From assembly GCA_045641505.1 (NCBI GenBank), contig JAZUHB010000013.1:1-6967 (forward strand): DNA of 6,967 nt. The letters are read 5' to 3'. Source of the stretch: JAZQNF01 sp045641505. GTDB lineage: Bacteria; Bacillota; Clostridia; Lachnospirales; Bianqueaceae. Both the position numbers and the translations under genes were made by a program. Positions 1 to 5,265 of the stretch are shown in pieces. Below the pieces are notes generated by a model. The model was not told the DNA's origin and ran no database searches. It saw only the letters and a list, made by a program, of their open reading frames with translations. Numbering within the stretch: position 1 is the first letter of the stretch; every line of letters starts with the position of its first letter.

Positions 1-1
1 C

Positions 2-931
2 ACCCTGGCGGTCTGCCGGGAGCTTGGCCCCTCCGGGATGCTCCGCCGCGGCGCGTCGGCCGCCGAGGGCCTCCGCGAGCTCGTCCTGCCGACCGACAGC
101 GGGACCCGCGTCGACCTCAAGCGCGCGATCCGCTGCCTTGAGCGCAGCGTCTGGTGCGAGCAGAACGGCAGCCTGGTCCGCATCACGGACGACGCCGAGG
201 GCGAGCGCGCCGAGATCCGCGAGGTCTACGAGATCGTCGACCCGGCCACCGTCGGCCCCGCGCTGCGCGCGCTCCGTCCCGCCGGGGGCTTCCTGACCGC
301 GCCGGACCTGGCCGTGGGCGAGCCCGTGGCCACCGTGCATAACACCTACGAGATCCAAAACGACGGCACCGTCCTCACCCGCATCCGCATCGAGCTCCGC
401 GAGGACGCGCCACTCGACTGGGTGATGGGCATGATGTACCAGGAGAAGTGCGAACAAGGCGGCGGCAATCTCCGCCTCATCCCGGGGCTCCGCGCCGTGC
501 CGGGCTTCGAGTATCTCGCCGGACCCTTCGACACCTCCTTCGGCCCCTACCCCGCCGAGAAGCTGCACCTCACGCGCGAATTCTGGGCGGATCCCGACGA
601 TCCCCCCTGCCGCCAGATCGACCTGCTGCGCGAGTACGACGGCACGCCGCTGGCCGCCTTCGCCGCGGGCTACCTGCCCCTCGGCGACGGCGCCCCCGCG
701 GTCCGCGCGCAGAACATCCACGAGGCCTGGAACATCGTCCCGAGCCGCAAGACCTACCCCACCCTCTACGGCACCTACGACTACGACGTCGCGCCGCGCT
801 TCGTCCGCGCGGGCCGGCCGATCGACGCGGTGTGCTACCGGAAGTACTTCCGGCTCGGCGCCGACGGCGTCTCCCGCTACGAGATCCGCTGCGACGGCGA
901 AGCGTACCGCTTCGAGGACAAGATGCTGTAA
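2..931 (+). CDS. Protein of unknown function, 5'-truncated by window edge
   Basis: The frame is open from base 2 to the TAA at 929-931, giving 309 residues. The first ATG is at 38, but the frame has no stop before it and no well-spaced ribosome binding site precedes it, so the gene most likely begins outside the window. I do not recognise the family. The visible part has no signal peptide or membrane segment. Residues from roughly 110 on alternate polar and aromatic positions as in a beta-rich fold (VHNTYEIQNDGTVLTRIRIEL), and the C-terminal half is rich in Tyr, Pro and Asp (YGTYDYDVAPRF, CYRKYFRLG). Codon use is strongly GC3-biased, like the other genes here, which supports real coding. An intrinsic terminator follows about 70 bases downstream, so this is the last gene of its transcript. 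Coding is near certain; no function can be given. Confidence 0.85.
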   Translation, partial: TLAVCRELGPSGMLRRGASAAEGLRELVLPTDSGTRVDLKRAIRCLERSVWCEQNGSLVRITDDAEGERAEIREVYEIVDPATVGPALRALRPAGGFLTAPDLAVGEPVATVHNTYEIQNDGTVLTRIRIELREDAPLDWVMGMMYQEKCEQGGGNLRLIPGLRAVPGFEYLAGPFDTSFGPYPAEKLHLTREFWADPDDPPCRQIDLLREYDGTPLAAFAAGYLPLGDGAPAVRAQNIHEAWNIVPSRKTYPTLYGTYDYDVAPRFVRAGRPIDAVCYRKYFRLGADGVSRYEIRCDGEAYRFEDKML

Positions 932-1001
932 GACGCGGCGCGGGGCGGAGCGGCAGGACATTGCTCCGCCGCATGAACGCTCCGCGGCAAGACGACAAAA
1001 C

Positions 1002-1040
1002 AAATCCCGCCGGAGAGGCCTGTCCCCCGGCGGGATTTTT
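1002..1040. terminator. Bidirectional intrinsic terminator
   Basis: A perfect 12-bp inverted repeat (AAATCCCGCCGG at 1002-1013, its complement at 1027-1038) encloses a 13-base loop. On the plus strand it ends in TTTTT (1036-1040) and would stop the gene ending at 931. On the minus strand it follows tRNA-Gly(CCC) and reads into TTTGTTTTG, and a T7 run (1046-1052) lies directly after the tRNA. It probably serves both convergent transcripts. Confidence 0.85.
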
Positions 1041-1051
1041 GCACGAAAAAA

Positions 1052-1122
1052 AGCACGAGACGGGAATCGAACCCGCGTATTCAGCTTGGGAAGCTGATGT
1101 TCTGCCATTGAACTACTCATGC
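1052..1122 (-). tRNA. tRNA-Gly, anticodon CCC
   Basis: This decodes GGG glycine codons. On the minus strand the cloverleaf is complete: acceptor GCATGAG/CTCGTGC (one T-G pair), D arm GTTC/GAAC, anticodon arm TCAGC-TTCCCAA-GCTGA with CCC at 1090-1088, a 4-base variable loop, and T arm GCGGG-TTCGAAT-CCCGT. The discriminator base is T at 1052. The mature length is 71 bases, normal for a Gly tRNA. The 3' CCA is not encoded (AAA at 1049-1051 on the plus strand), so the CCA-adding enzyme must supply it. It is transcribed divergently from the tRNA-Gly(GCC) gene at 1304 and has its own promoter at 1134-1162, leaving a leader of only a few bases. Confidence 0.97.
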
Positions 1123-1133
1123 AAGGTTCTACG

Positions 1134-1162
1134 ATTATACTCCCGCCGGGCGCTTTGCGCAA
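1134..1162 (-). promoter_or_regulatory. Promoter of tRNA-Gly(CCC)
   Basis: On the minus strand the -35 TTGCGC (1162-1157) and -10 TATAAT (1139-1134) are separated by 17 bases. The start would fall near 1127, about five bases before the mature tRNA 5' end at 1122. The spacer contains the near-palindrome CCCGGCGGG. The arrangement (ACTTGCGC, GC-rich spacer, GAGTATAAT) closely matches the promoter at 3784-3812. Confidence 0.8.
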
Positions 1163-1203
1163 GTCCCTTTTCGGCTTCGGCGATTCGCCGCTGTTTGCGC
1201 GGG

Positions 1204-1240
1204 CGATTCCCGCAGTTTCCGGCTTTGCCGATTCCCGCAG
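1204..1240. repeat. 12-bp direct repeat, 25-bp period
   Basis: CGATTCCCGCAG occurs at 1204-1215 and again at 1229-1240, just upstream of the tRNA-Gly(GCC) promoter, whose -35 starts at 1249. The two copies are about two and a half helical turns apart. They could be an activator site or a chance duplication in GC-rich spacer DNA; nothing else in the window supports either reading. Confidence 0.5.
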
Positions 1241-1248
1241 AAAAAGGC

Positions 1249-1277
1249 TTGACATTTCCCCGCCGCATGGCTATACT
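1249..1277 (+). promoter_or_regulatory. Consensus promoter of tRNA-Gly(GCC)
   Basis: TTGACA (1249-1254), a 17-base spacer and TATACT (1272-1277) make a near-perfect sigma-A promoter. The start is expected near 1284, giving a leader of about 20 bases before the mature tRNA at 1304. Confidence 0.92.
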
Positions 1278-1303
1278 ATCCCTTGCACTCAAGAAAGAGT
1301 GAT

Positions 1304-1375
1304 GCGCGAATGGCTCAGAGGTAGAGCATCGCCTTGCCAAGGCGAGGGTCGCGAGTTCGAATCTCGTTTCGCGCT
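1304..1375 (+). tRNA. tRNA-Gly, anticodon GCC
   Basis: This decodes GGC and GGU, the GGC being the main glycine codon of these GC-rich genes. The cloverleaf has acceptor GCGCGAA/TTCGCGC, D arm GCTC/GAGC, anticodon arm TCGCC-TTGCCAA-GGCGA with GCC at 1336-1338, a 5-base variable loop, T arm GCGAG-TTCGAAT-CTCGT and discriminator T at 1375. It is 72 bases long and CCA is not encoded. It is a monocistronic unit with its own consensus promoter (1249-1277) and terminator (1378-1409). It stands divergent from tRNA-Gly(CCC), so the two glycine isoacceptors form a back-to-back pair with separate control. Confidence 0.97.
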
Positions 1376-1377
1376 CG

Positions 1378-1409
1378 AAGCGGTCTGACGAAGGTCAGGC
1401 CGCTTTTTT
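1378..1409 (+). terminator. Intrinsic terminator of tRNA-Gly(GCC)
   Basis: A 12-bp stem (1378-1389 with 1394-1405, one T-G pair) with a GAAG tetraloop is followed by a T6 run at 1404-1409. It begins three bases after the tRNA discriminator. Confidence 0.92.
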
Positions 1410-1486
1410 GTGTAATTTGCAGGACAAGCCGCGCAAGGAGGCGGCTTCGGCGACGCCCCCGGGAGGAAGCGGCCCTCTTTTTTCTC
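1410..1486. other. Gene-free spacer with a small hairpin
   Basis: This is the left part of the gap between the tRNA terminator and the hydrolase gene. It holds one 7-bp hairpin (AAGCCGC at 1426-1432, GCGGCTT at 1441-1447) and a C/T-rich run ending in T6 near 1478-1483. No start codon with a ribosome binding site opens a believable gene. Confidence 0.5.
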
Positions 1487-1627
1487 ATTTTCCTCCTTTT
1501 TTATCCACAAAAGGGAGCAAAATCCCGCGCGATACCGGATTTTACTCCTTTTTTCCGTGTCAAAAGGAGGAAATTCGTTTGAAAAATGCCGTTTTACTCC
1601 TTTTCGCCAAAAAAATGGGAGGAAAAC
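1487..1627. repeat. Three tandem hairpins at exact 52-bp period
   Basis: Three imperfect inverted repeats follow each other: arms 1487-1501/1509-1523, 1538-1552/1562-1576 and 1591-1604/1614-1627. The left arm reads TTTT(C/A)CTCCTTTT and the right arm is its complement, AAAAGG(G)AGGAAAA-like. The CTCC cores sit at 1493, 1545 and 1597 and the GGAG cores at 1514, 1566 and 1618, so each step is exactly 52 bases although the sequence between hairpins has diverged. The left arm resembles the anti-Shine-Dalgarno end of 16S rRNA and the right arm resembles a Shine-Dalgarno sequence. The function is unknown. It lies beyond the terminator of the minus-strand operon. Confidence 0.7.
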
Positions 1628-1692
1628 AGCTCATATGGCTCGAACTCACTCCCACTCGCCGCGTCCCAGGCCCCGCCCGCCTTTTCCGCACG

Positions 1693-1716
1693 AAAAAAGC
1701 CCGCGTCGCCGCGGGC
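1693..1716 (-). terminator. Intrinsic terminator of the minus-strand operon
   Basis: Read on the minus strand, GCCCGCG (1716-1710), a 4-base loop and CGCGGGC (1705-1699) are followed by TTTTTT (1698-1693). It lies about 25 bases after the stop codon at 1739 and ends the three-gene operon. Confidence 0.9.
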
Positions 1717-1738
1717 CTTCCGAAAAATGATGCACTTT

Positions 1739-2557
1739 TTACAGCTCGATCACGTCGCCGTCGTCCGGCACGAAGATCCCGCCGTCGAAGACCTCGGCGG
1801 CCTCCGCGGTGTAGCGGGCCTTGCGCGTGTCCAGGCCGCTGTCCTCGGTGTGCCAGAGCACGAGGCGCGCCGCGCCCAGCTCGCGGCCCAGCTCCGCCGC
1901 GTCCCGGACGGTCGAGTGGTTCTTCTCGTAGGGCTTGAAGATCTCGCGGTCGGCGTAGAGGCAGAAGGCCTCGGAGAGCAGCCAGTCGGCGCCCTCGGCG
2001 TACTCGCGGCAGGCGGGATTGTAGGGCTCGTCGCCCAGGCAGCAGAGCCGGCGGCCGTTTCGGAGCGTCGTCGCGAAGCCGAACTGCTTCGCCTTCGTGG
2101 AGCGGATGTCGAAGAAGCGCACCGTGTAGGGGCCGAGCTCGCACGTCTCGCCGTCCGCGACCGGAATCAGCGGGATGCGGCCGCCGACCAGCGCGAAGTG
2201 CTTCTTCTGCAGGGTCAGGCGGCAGAGGGTGCGGATGATCTCGCAGAGCTCCTCGTGCGCGTAGATCGGGAACTCGCCCTCGTACTTGCCGGCGAGCATC
2301 GCAGTGGCAATCATGCGGACCACCCAGACGACGCCCAGCACGTGGTCGGTGTGCTCGTGGGTGACGATCATCCGGCGCACCCGGGCCAGCGGGATGCCGG
2401 CGTCGCGGAGCACCCGAAGGATGCCGTTGCCGCCGCCCGCGTCCACCAGGAGGTACTCCCGGTCGGCCTCTTCGCCGCAGCCGAGCGCGAAGCAGGTGTT
2501 ATAGCAGTTCAGCGCCTGGGCGTTGCCGGTGCCCAGGACGTACAGTTTTTCGTTCAT
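1739..2557 (-). CDS. Metallo-beta-lactamase-fold hydrolase, RNase Z-like
   Basis: This 272-residue soluble protein has the metallo-beta-lactamase signature. The HxHxDH motif is at residues 67-72 (THEHTDHVLG). An N-terminal glycine-rich strand start is seen at VLGTGNAQ, Asp176 in CLGDE is the expected bridging metal ligand, and His236 in LWHTED is the last histidine. KNHSTVRDA (His214) followed by LVLWH resembles the C-terminal part of ribonuclease Z and its relatives, so a phosphodiesterase or tRNA 3'-processing-like activity on two zinc ions is the best guess. The substrate is unknown. ATG at 2557 is preceded by AGGAG at good spacing and overlaps the TGA of the upstream gene (ATGA), which implies translational coupling. 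It is the last gene of the operon, ending before the terminator at 1716. Family membership is secure; RNase Z itself is less likely because the HxHxDH context (HEHTDH) and the 272-residue length differ from typical RNase Z. Confidence 0.92.
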   Translation of the reverse strand: MNEKLYVLGTGNAQALNCYNTCFALGCGEEADREYLLVDAGGGNGILRVLRDAGIPLARVRRMIVTHEHTDHVLGVVWVVRMIATAMLAGKYEGEFPIYAHEELCEIIRTLCRLTLQKKHFALVGGRIPLIPVADGETCELGPYTVRFFDIRSTKAKQFGFATTLRNGRRLCCLGDEPYNPACREYAEGADWLLSEAFCLYADREIFKPYEKNHSTVRDAAELGRELGAARLVLWHTEDSGLDTRKARYTAEAAEVFDGGIFVPDDGDVIEL

Positions 2558-3105
2558 AAGAGCTCCTGATCGTAGACGGCGCGGGCGCCGCCGATGAATT
2601 TGGGACGGACGCGGGCCGCGAGCAGAATCGCCTCGCCCACGTGATCGGCCGAGAGCCGCAGGGGCACCGCGACCTTCTTGAGGTGCATGCCGATGAGCGT
2701 GCCGCCGATGTCGAGCCCGGCGTCCGCGCGGATCTCCTCCACCGCCACGGGGTCCTCGAAGGCCGCGTAGGCCGCGGTCGCGAACGAGCCGCCCGCCTTG
2801 GGCTGAGGCACCACGTTCACGGGATCGCCCGCGCCGGCGGCCGCGATCGCCGCCCGCTCGATGATCAGCGCCCGGTTCAGATGCTCGCAGCACTGCGCCG
2901 CCAGGAAGATTCCGCGGGGAGAAAAGACCTCGAGCAGGGCCGCCACGATCTCGGCGCCCACCTCGGGCACGGAGGCCGTCCCGATGCGGGAGCCCAGCAC
3001 CTCGCTGGTCGAGCAGCCCACGACCACCACCTGACCGGCACGCAGCTTCGCCTTCTCGCAAAGCTCCGCCGCCACAGACATGATTTCCGAACGGATATCA
3101 GACAT
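2554..3105 (-). CDS. TIGR01440/YwlG family protein (DUF436)
   Basis: This 183-residue protein matches the widespread Firmicute YwlG family (TIGR01440, PF04260 from memory), whose biochemical role is not established. Recognisable blocks are VVVGCSTSEVLGSRIG (27-42), AAQCCEHLNRALI (69-81), VVPQPKAGGSFATAA (98-112) and the strongly conserved DAGLDIGGTLIGMHLKKVAVP (128-148). The Gly-rich loops and paired cysteines (Cys72, Cys73) suggest a soluble enzyme-like fold, which is inference. Length is normal for the family. ATG at 3105 has AAAGGAG six bases upstream. Its stop overlaps the start of the hydrolase gene. Upstream, a 9-bp hairpin (3123-3142) and the AATAAC hairpin array separate it from the ECF S gene. 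No clear promoter lies in that gap, so it is probably transcribed from 3784-3812. Confidence 0.95.
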   Translation of the reverse strand: MSDIRSEIMSVAAELCEKAKLRAGQVVVVGCSTSEVLGSRIGTASVPEVGAEIVAALLEVFSPRGIFLAAQCCEHLNRALIIERAAIAAAGAGDPVNVVPQPKAGGSFATAAYAAFEDPVAVEEIRADAGLDIGGTLIGMHLKKVAVPLRLSADHVGEAILLAARVRPKFIGGARAVYDQELL

Positions 3106-3122
3106 ATCGAACTCCTTTGACA

Positions 3123-3142
3123 AGTGAAGCGCCCGCTTCACT
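3123..3142. other. Hairpin just upstream of the YwlG-family ribosome binding site
   Basis: A perfect 9-bp inverted repeat (AGTGAAGCG and its complement) is separated by two bases, so the real loop is probably four bases. On the minus strand it ends about seven bases before AAAGGAG. No T-run follows, so it is not a normal terminator. It may protect or process the mRNA between the two genes, or mark the end of the adjacent hairpin array. Confidence 0.7.
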
Positions 3143-3147
3143 CTCGT

Positions 3148-3242
3148 GTTATTTCCGTTATTCGCGGCTCTGCCGCGCGTTATTGCGCCGCAGGCGCCGT
3201 TATTCTGCGCCCCGCGCAGCGTTATTCGCGGCTCCGCCGCGC
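3148..3242 (-). repeat. Array of four triloop hairpins separated by AATAAC
   Basis: On the minus strand the unit is G, stem, 3-base loop, complementary stem, AATAAC. Stems are at 3236-3241/3227-3232, 3214-3219/3205-3210, 3193-3197/3185-3189 and 3172-3177/3163-3168. AATAAC spacers are at 3221-3226, 3199-3204, 3179-3184 and 3157-3162, with an extra one at 3148-3153. Stems 1 and 4 are the same, but stems 2 and 3 differ in sequence and one is 5 bp instead of 6. The pairing is kept in all four, while the spacer is invariant. The first hairpin lies inside the last codons of the ECF S gene, and the first AATAAC supplies its TAA stop. I know of no named family with this form. Confidence 0.85.
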
Positions 3243-3728
3243 TCTCATCCCCGCCATCACCGGCAGCGCGATCACCAGCGCCGCGAGCGCCTGCAGGCAG
3301 TTCCCGGGGATGCTCGCCGCCGCGGCCAGCCCGCGTCCCAGAAGGAGCGAGGTGTAGCCGAAGTAGCCGACGATCATCACAAGCTCCGCGACGATGCCCG
3401 CCCAAAGCTCCGCCCAGAACGGCCGGAGCCGCGGAGTCAGCCGCTTCGCGACGAGCGCCGCCGCGACCGCCATTGCGCCCTTCACCAGGAAGGTCCCGGG
3501 GGCGAAATAGGCCGCGCCGGAGATGAGGTCCGCCGCCGCCGCGCCCAGGCCCGCTGCCGCCGCGCCCCACCAGGGCCCGAGAAGCCAGCCCGAGAGCAGC
3601 ACAGGCGCGTCGCCCAGGTTTACGAAGCCGCCCATCGGCGAGGGCACCCGAAGCACCATCGTTACCAGAAGGACGAGCGCCGCCATCATCGCGGAGCCGG
3701 CCAGCCGGTGGATCCGATCCTTTTTCAT
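3222..3728 (-). CDS. ECF transporter S component (vitamin-type substrate-binding membrane protein)
   Basis: This 168-residue integral membrane protein has about six hydrophobic segments (roughly 10-27, 38-52, 55-72, 78-96, 107-130, 142-162). The stretch GGFVNLGDAPVLLSGWLLGP (33-52), then ADLISG and FAPGTFLVKG, and IPGNCLQALAALVIALP near the end are typical of S components of energy-coupling-factor importers, which bind a vitamin or its precursor. The substrate cannot be read from the sequence; it does not look like QueT. No EcfA or EcfT gene is in view, so it presumably uses a shared module (group II). ATG at 3728 follows AAGGAGG with 7-base spacing; the longer frame upstream to 3923 crosses the promoter and is not used. 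The TAA stop and the last few residues (RRSRE) lie inside the first unit of the AATAAC array, so the C-terminal tail seems to have been shaped by that repeat. Confidence 0.92.
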   Translation of the reverse strand: MKKDRIHRLAGSAMMAALVLLVTMVLRVPSPMGGFVNLGDAPVLLSGWLLGPWWGAAAAGLGAAAADLISGAAYFAPGTFLVKGAMAVAAALVAKRLTPRLRPFWAELWAGIVAELVMIVGYFGYTSLLLGRGLAAAASIPGNCLQALAALVIALPVMAGMRARRSRE

Positions 3729-3748
3729 GCGCGCGCCTCCTTCCGAAA

Positions 3749-3779
3749 ACTCTGGCAGTCCGCAGAGACCGCCCTGAGT
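3749..3779 (-). promoter_or_regulatory. Leader hairpin of the ECF S operon
   Basis: Within the leader of about 50 bases, ACTC and GAGT flank a 7-bp stem GGCGGTC/GACTGCC (one G-U) with a 6-base loop. The right side runs into TTTT just before the ribosome binding site. This could be a 5' stabiliser or a weak attenuator. I compared it with preQ1, TPP and FMN riboswitch landmarks and saw none of them. Confidence 0.5.
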
Positions 3780-3783
3780 CTTC

Positions 3784-3812
3784 ATTATACTCGCCCGCGG
3801 GCGGAAGCGCAA
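3784..3812 (-). promoter_or_regulatory. Promoter of the ECF S / YwlG / MBL operon
   Basis: On the minus strand -35 TTGCGC (3812-3807) and -10 TATAAT (3789-3784) are 17 bases apart. The spacer contains the perfect 12-bp palindrome CGCCCGCGGGCG (3792-3803). It is divergent from the promoter at 3844-3872, with about 31 bases between the -35 boxes. Confidence 0.8.
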
Positions 3813-3843
3813 GTAAACAGCCGGGCAATCTGCTGGCCTCTTG

Positions 3844-3872
3844 TTGACTCTCCCGCGCGGGCGTTCTATAAT
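3844..3872 (+). promoter_or_regulatory. Promoter of the ceramidase-like / queH operon
   Basis: TTGACT (3844-3849), a 17-base spacer and TATAAT (3867-3872) form a strong sigma-A promoter. The spacer holds the palindrome CCCGCGCGGG (3852-3861). The leader of about 85 bases includes a small hairpin (CGGAC/GTCCG, 3892-3905) and ends with AGGAGG before ATG 3963. Confidence 0.87.
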
Positions 3873-3962
3873 GAAATTTGCGCCGCGGGCCCGGACATTC
3901 GTCCGCCGCATTACACGCGGCATCCCGCACCACCCGAATCATCATCCACAGGAGGCTTTTCC

Positions 3963-5264
3963 ATGAAAGCAGGTATCGCGATCCGTGACCTTACCCCTGA
4001 ATTTCCCGTCCATCTGGGCGGCTACCCCGAGCCTGAGGACCGCGCCGGCCTCGAGGCGCACGATCGCCTCTGGACGTCCCTGTATTATTTCGAGACCGAG
4101 AGCGGCAAGCTCCTGCTTCTGACCAACGACCTGATCTACCTCAACAACGCCGACGCGAAGGAAACGCGCCGCCGTCTCGCCGAGGCCACCGGCCTGCCCT
4201 ACGAGCGCGTCATCTTCACCGCGACGCACACCCACAGCGCGCCCCAGTACTCGCTGCTGCCCGTCGGGCACGATCCCTATCTCGACTGGCTCGAGACCGC
4301 CCGCGCGAAGTGGGTCGACGCCGCGAAGGAAGCGATGGCGAACACCTTCGAAGCGAAGGTCGGCTTCGGCCTGGCTCTCTGCGGCGCGGAGAAGGGCATC
4401 GGCGGCAACCGCCACGACAAGAGCGGCCCCGCGGATCCCCGGGTCACCGTCATGGTCATCCGCGATCTCGCCGACAAGATCCGCGGCATCTTCATGAACT
4501 ACTCGCTGCATCCGACCGTGCTGCACGCGAATTCCTACTACTACTCCGCCGACTTCGTCTGGGGCATCCGCGAGACGCTCCGCGAGACCTATCCCGACGC
4601 GGTCTTCGGCTTCAACCAGGGTACCTCCGGCGACCAGAGCACCCGCTTCTTCCGCCACGGCCAGACCTTCGACGAGGCCTTCCGCATGGGCAGCGTGCTC
4701 GCCGGCGGCTGCCTCGAGGCCATCGCCAACATCCGAAGCTACGAGACCGAGCCGGTGATCCGCGAGACCCACCGCTACCTGATGCCCGAGGTGAAGCCCA
4801 TCCCGACCGTCGAGCAGGCCATCGCCGACAAGGCCAAGGCCCAGAAGATCTACGACGAGCTGGTCGCCTCCGGCGCGCCCTACACCGAGTGCCGCACGAT
4901 GGAGTGCACCCTGATCGGCACCGACACGATGCTCAAGAAGGCCGAGAAGGCCGAGAAGATCGGCAAGGAAGCGGTCTACGGCTACGGCCTGCCGGTCGAG
5001 CTCTGCGCCGTCGCCATCGGCCGCGCCGTCATCTGCGGCGTGAGCGCCGAGGTCTTCGTCGAGTGCAGCAACCGCGTGAAGGCCGCCTCCCCCTTCGATT
5101 ACACCTTCCTCAGCACCCTCACCAACGGCGACGGCATCGGCTACATCGTCGATGACCGCGGCTACGACGAGTACTGCTACGAGGCCAACGAGACCAGCTT
5201 CGCCCGCGGCACCTGCGGTCTGGTCGCCGACAACCTGATCGAGATGACCAAGGAACTCAAGTAA
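3963..5264 (+). CDS. Neutral/alkaline ceramidase-like hydrolase
   Basis: This 433-residue protein matches the catalytic domain of neutral/alkaline non-lysosomal ceramidases (PF04734), zinc amidases that in known members cleave the amide bond of ceramide. Visible landmarks are TATHTHSAP (87-94, metal-binding histidines), NYSLHPTVL (His183, second zinc histidine), FNQGTSGDQS (Ser226 at the place of the catalytic serine), GVSAEVFVE (Glu363, likely zinc ligand) and GYIVDDRGYDEYCYEANET (393-411, likely the tyrosine ligand region). The motif assignments are by analogy with the Pseudomonas enzyme. There is no signal peptide and no C-terminal Ig-like domain, so it is a short, cytoplasmic form. Many such gut-bacterial homologues probably act on other amides or esters, so ceramide is not assured. 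ATG 3963 follows AGGAGG; the frame extending upstream is antisense to the ECF S gene. queH starts one base after its stop. Confidence 0.9.
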   Translation: MKAGIAIRDLTPEFPVHLGGYPEPEDRAGLEAHDRLWTSLYYFETESGKLLLLTNDLIYLNNADAKETRRRLAEATGLPYERVIFTATHTHSAPQYSLLPVGHDPYLDWLETARAKWVDAAKEAMANTFEAKVGFGLALCGAEKGIGGNRHDKSGPADPRVTVMVIRDLADKIRGIFMNYSLHPTVLHANSYYYSADFVWGIRETLRETYPDAVFGFNQGTSGDQSTRFFRHGQTFDEAFRMGSVLAGGCLEAIANIRSYETEPVIRETHRYLMPEVKPIPTVEQAIADKAKAQKIYDELVASGAPYTECRTMECTLIGTDTMLKKAEKAEKIGKEAVYGYGLPVELCAVAIGRAVICGVSAEVFVECSNRVKAASPFDYTFLSTLTNGDGIGYIVDDRGYDEYCYEANETSFARGTCGLVADNLIEMTKELK

Positions 5265-5265
5265 A

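Noticed and set aside
1408..1938. Plus-strand frame starting in the tRNA terminator, including a possible TTG start at 1579 behind GGAGG
   Set aside because: It crosses three hairpins and the operon terminator and enters the antisense of the hydrolase gene. The GGAGG belongs to the repeated hairpin arms.
1586..2569. Plus-strand frame across the hydrolase gene
   Set aside because: It runs antisense to a well-supported metallo-beta-lactamase gene and its composition is that of a shadow frame.
3123..3142. Terminator between the ECF S and YwlG-family genes
   Set aside because: The hairpin is followed by CTTGTC on the transcribed strand, not by a T-run, and no new promoter is visible before the YwlG-family gene.
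3729..3790. preQ1 riboswitch upstream of the ECF S gene, suggested by queH nearby
   Set aside because: The leader lacks the preQ1 hairpin plus A-rich tail layout, and the S protein does not resemble QueT.
3117..3962. Long upstream extension of the ceramidase-like reading frame
   Set aside because: It is antisense to the ECF S gene, is rich in Arg/Pro/Ala as shadow frames of GC-rich genes are, and the ATG at 3963 has its own promoter and AGGAGG site.
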